Below are positions 6,403 to 7,113 of a stretch of 7,113 nt of DNA, in pieces (the stretch's first letter is position 1; each line of letters begins with the position of its first letter). Both the position numbers and the translations under genes were made by a program. The notes under the pieces were generated by a model that was not told where the DNA came from, did no database searches, and was given only the letters and a program-made list of their open reading frames with translations. The stretch lies in NCBI GenBank assembly GCA_027047745.1, contig JALTUB010000103.1:1-7113 (forward strand), in the 5' to 3' direction. The stretch comes from Sulfurimonas sp. (GTDB lineage: Bacteria; Campylobacterota; Campylobacteria; Campylobacterales; Sulfurimonadaceae).

Positions 6403-7113
6403 CTACTCTCCCATGAAGTGAGCACCACAGCTCACTTCTCGTTTGATTGCACTCTCAACTACTTGCTCACAAATATCAAGCATATTTAAAAACTCTAAAA
6501 ACTCTGTTAAGTTAGTGTTATAAACTTTTGATGTATCACTAACACCAAATCGTTCTATATTATTTTTGATATTTTGTATCTCCTCTTTTGCGTAAAGCAG
6601 TTCCTCTTTTTTTCTTGTTATTCCGACATTTTTGTAAAAGAGTTCACCGATATACTCTCTCTTAGCATAAAAATCAAGCTCATTTTTATACTCTTTTATT
6701 TTACTAAGTCCAATCTCGCTCCCAAATTTCATTTGGGAGTGTACACTAATATCTTTACTTTCATATGCATTCCCAAACAGAGTTTGGGAACGAGTTATAT
6801 GTTCTTTCACATATTTTGCAGCATTTAAACCAGCTTCTTTACCAAAAACAACTATCTCTAAAAGAGAGTTACCACCTAAACGATTTGCTCCATGAACTCT
6901 ATGGTTTGCACACTCACCACAAGCAAACAAACCTTCTATGTTTGTTTGTGAGTGATGATTAACTGCGATGCCACCCATAGTATAGTGTGCAACTGGTTTT
7001 ATAGGGATTATTTCACTAACTGGGTCAATATTTTCATAAAGTTTTGCTAATTTTCTCTCTTGGGGGAGTTCTCTATCTATTAGCTCCTCTCCAAGATGTC
7101 GTATGTCTATAAA
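6403..7113 (-). CDS. Fumarate reductase / succinate dehydrogenase flavoprotein subunit (5' end missing)
   Basis: The last 236 residues of the FAD subunit; the frame is open to the right edge, so the ATG at 6978 is internal. Visible residues 1-45 read IDIRHLGEE ... ELPQERKLA ... PIKPVAH, typical of SdhA/FrdA. Active-site motifs follow: HYTMGG (H43) and HGANRLGGNSLLE (R78), with the FAD-binding GLFACGEC just before. The rest is the helical C-terminal domain (KREYIGELFYKNVGITR, then FGVSDTSKVYNT). It ends at REVSCGAHFMGE, where E. coli-type enzymes go on through a conserved DYPxRDD ... WLKH tail, so the C-terminus is short. Residues 107-133 are encoded by a pair of palindromic repeats and look inserted. 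The stop is 1 base before the iron-sulfur subunit ATG, so the two are coupled. The enzyme interconverts fumarate and succinate at the membrane. Confidence 0.92.
   Translation of the reverse strand, partial: FIDIRHLGEELIDRELPQERKLAKLYENIDPVSEIIPIKPVAHYTMGGIAVNHHSQTNIEGLFACGECANHRVHGANRLGGNSLLEIVVFGKEAGLNAAKYVKEHITRSQTLFGNAYESKDISVHSQMKFGSEIGLSKIKEYKNELDFYAKREYIGELFYKNVGITRKKEELLYAKEEIQNIKNNIERFGVSDTSKVYNTNLTEFLEFLNMLDICEQVVESAIKREVSCGAHFMGE
6406..6412 (-). promoter_or_regulatory. Ribosome binding site deciding the iron-sulfur subunit start
   Basis: GGGAGAG on the minus strand lies within the last codons of the flavoprotein gene, 4 bases before the ATG at 6399-6401. It supports that ATG over the upstream in-frame GTG and implies translational coupling. 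Confidence 0.6.
6715..6794. repeat. Inverted pair of REP-like palindromes inside a coding region
   Basis: Two related palindromes, each a 9-bp stem with a 3-base loop: CTCCCAAAT-TTC-ATTTGGGAG (6719-6739) and TTCCCAAAC-AGA-GTTTGGGAA (6770-6790). They face opposite ways: the outer ends CTCGCTCCCAAA (6715-6726) and TTTGGGAACGAG (6783-6794) are inverted repeats matching at 11 of 12 bases. The pattern TTCCCA-x-TGGGAACGAG resembles REP-type elements found scattered in many bacterial genomes. The module lies wholly within the flavoprotein frame and is translated as two similar peptides, RSQTLFGNA and HSQMKFGSE. Confidence 0.85.

Noticed and set aside
6403..6428. Frameshift or fusion between flavoprotein and iron-sulfur subunit, given the short flavoprotein tail and the 26-base frame overlap
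   Set aside because: The overlap comes only from an upstream in-frame GTG; the ATG at 6401 has its own ribosome site, and no remnant of the missing tail is visible in other frames.
6765..6962. Open frame on the plus strand opposite the flavoprotein gene
   Set aside because: It lies fully antisense to strongly conserved FAD-binding sequence; its SQTEFGNE start is just the palindrome read from the other strand.
1..7113. CRISPR array, transposase, integrase or toxin-antitoxin pair
   Set aside because: No regularly spaced repeats, transposase or integrase motifs, or small paired genes are visible on either strand.

Overview
The window looks like chromosome of a Campylobacterota (epsilonproteobacterial) bacterium, probably close to Sulfurimonas. 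This rests on the AT-rich composition, the protein styles, and a fumarate reductase/succinate dehydrogenase of the 'type E' kind; no database search was possible. It holds seven protein genes, two of them cut by the window edges, and one tRNA.

Layout: (1) 1-1494 (+) is the C-terminal three quarters of a LapD-like inner-membrane c-di-GMP receptor with degenerate GGDEF and EAL domains. (2) 1491-1934 (-) is a small single-pass membrane protein of unknown function that meets LapD tail to tail with a 4-bp overlap. (3) 2051-2866 (-) is an unrecognised protein with a C-terminal helix-turn-helix, sitting in very AT-rich DNA just 3' of (4) a tRNA-Ser(GGA) gene at 2947-3034 (-). (5) 3228-4508 (+) is an intact diguanylate cyclase with a DgcZ-like zinc-binding CZB domain and an extra N-terminal helical region. 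(6) On the minus strand, running leftward from the right edge: 6403-7113 is the C-terminal part of a fumarate reductase/succinate dehydrogenase flavoprotein, 5703-6401 its iron-sulfur subunit, 5163-5660 a YajQ-family protein, and 4515-5153 a helix-turn-helix/coiled-coil protein.

Two themes emerge. First, c-di-GMP: a receptor (LapD), a synthase (CZB-GGDEF) and a member of a family with c-di-GMP-binding members (YajQ) lie within 6 kb, although not in one operon. Second, respiration: a flavoprotein/iron-sulfur pair whose second cluster motif has four cysteines, as in SdhABE/MfrABE-type enzymes, yet no HdrB-like third subunit follows.

The most unusual structure is at 6715-6794. Two related REP-like palindromes in opposite orientation lie inside the flavoprotein reading frame and are translated in frame as about 27 residues at the junction between two domains. 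This looks like an in-frame palindromic-element insertion in a core respiratory gene.
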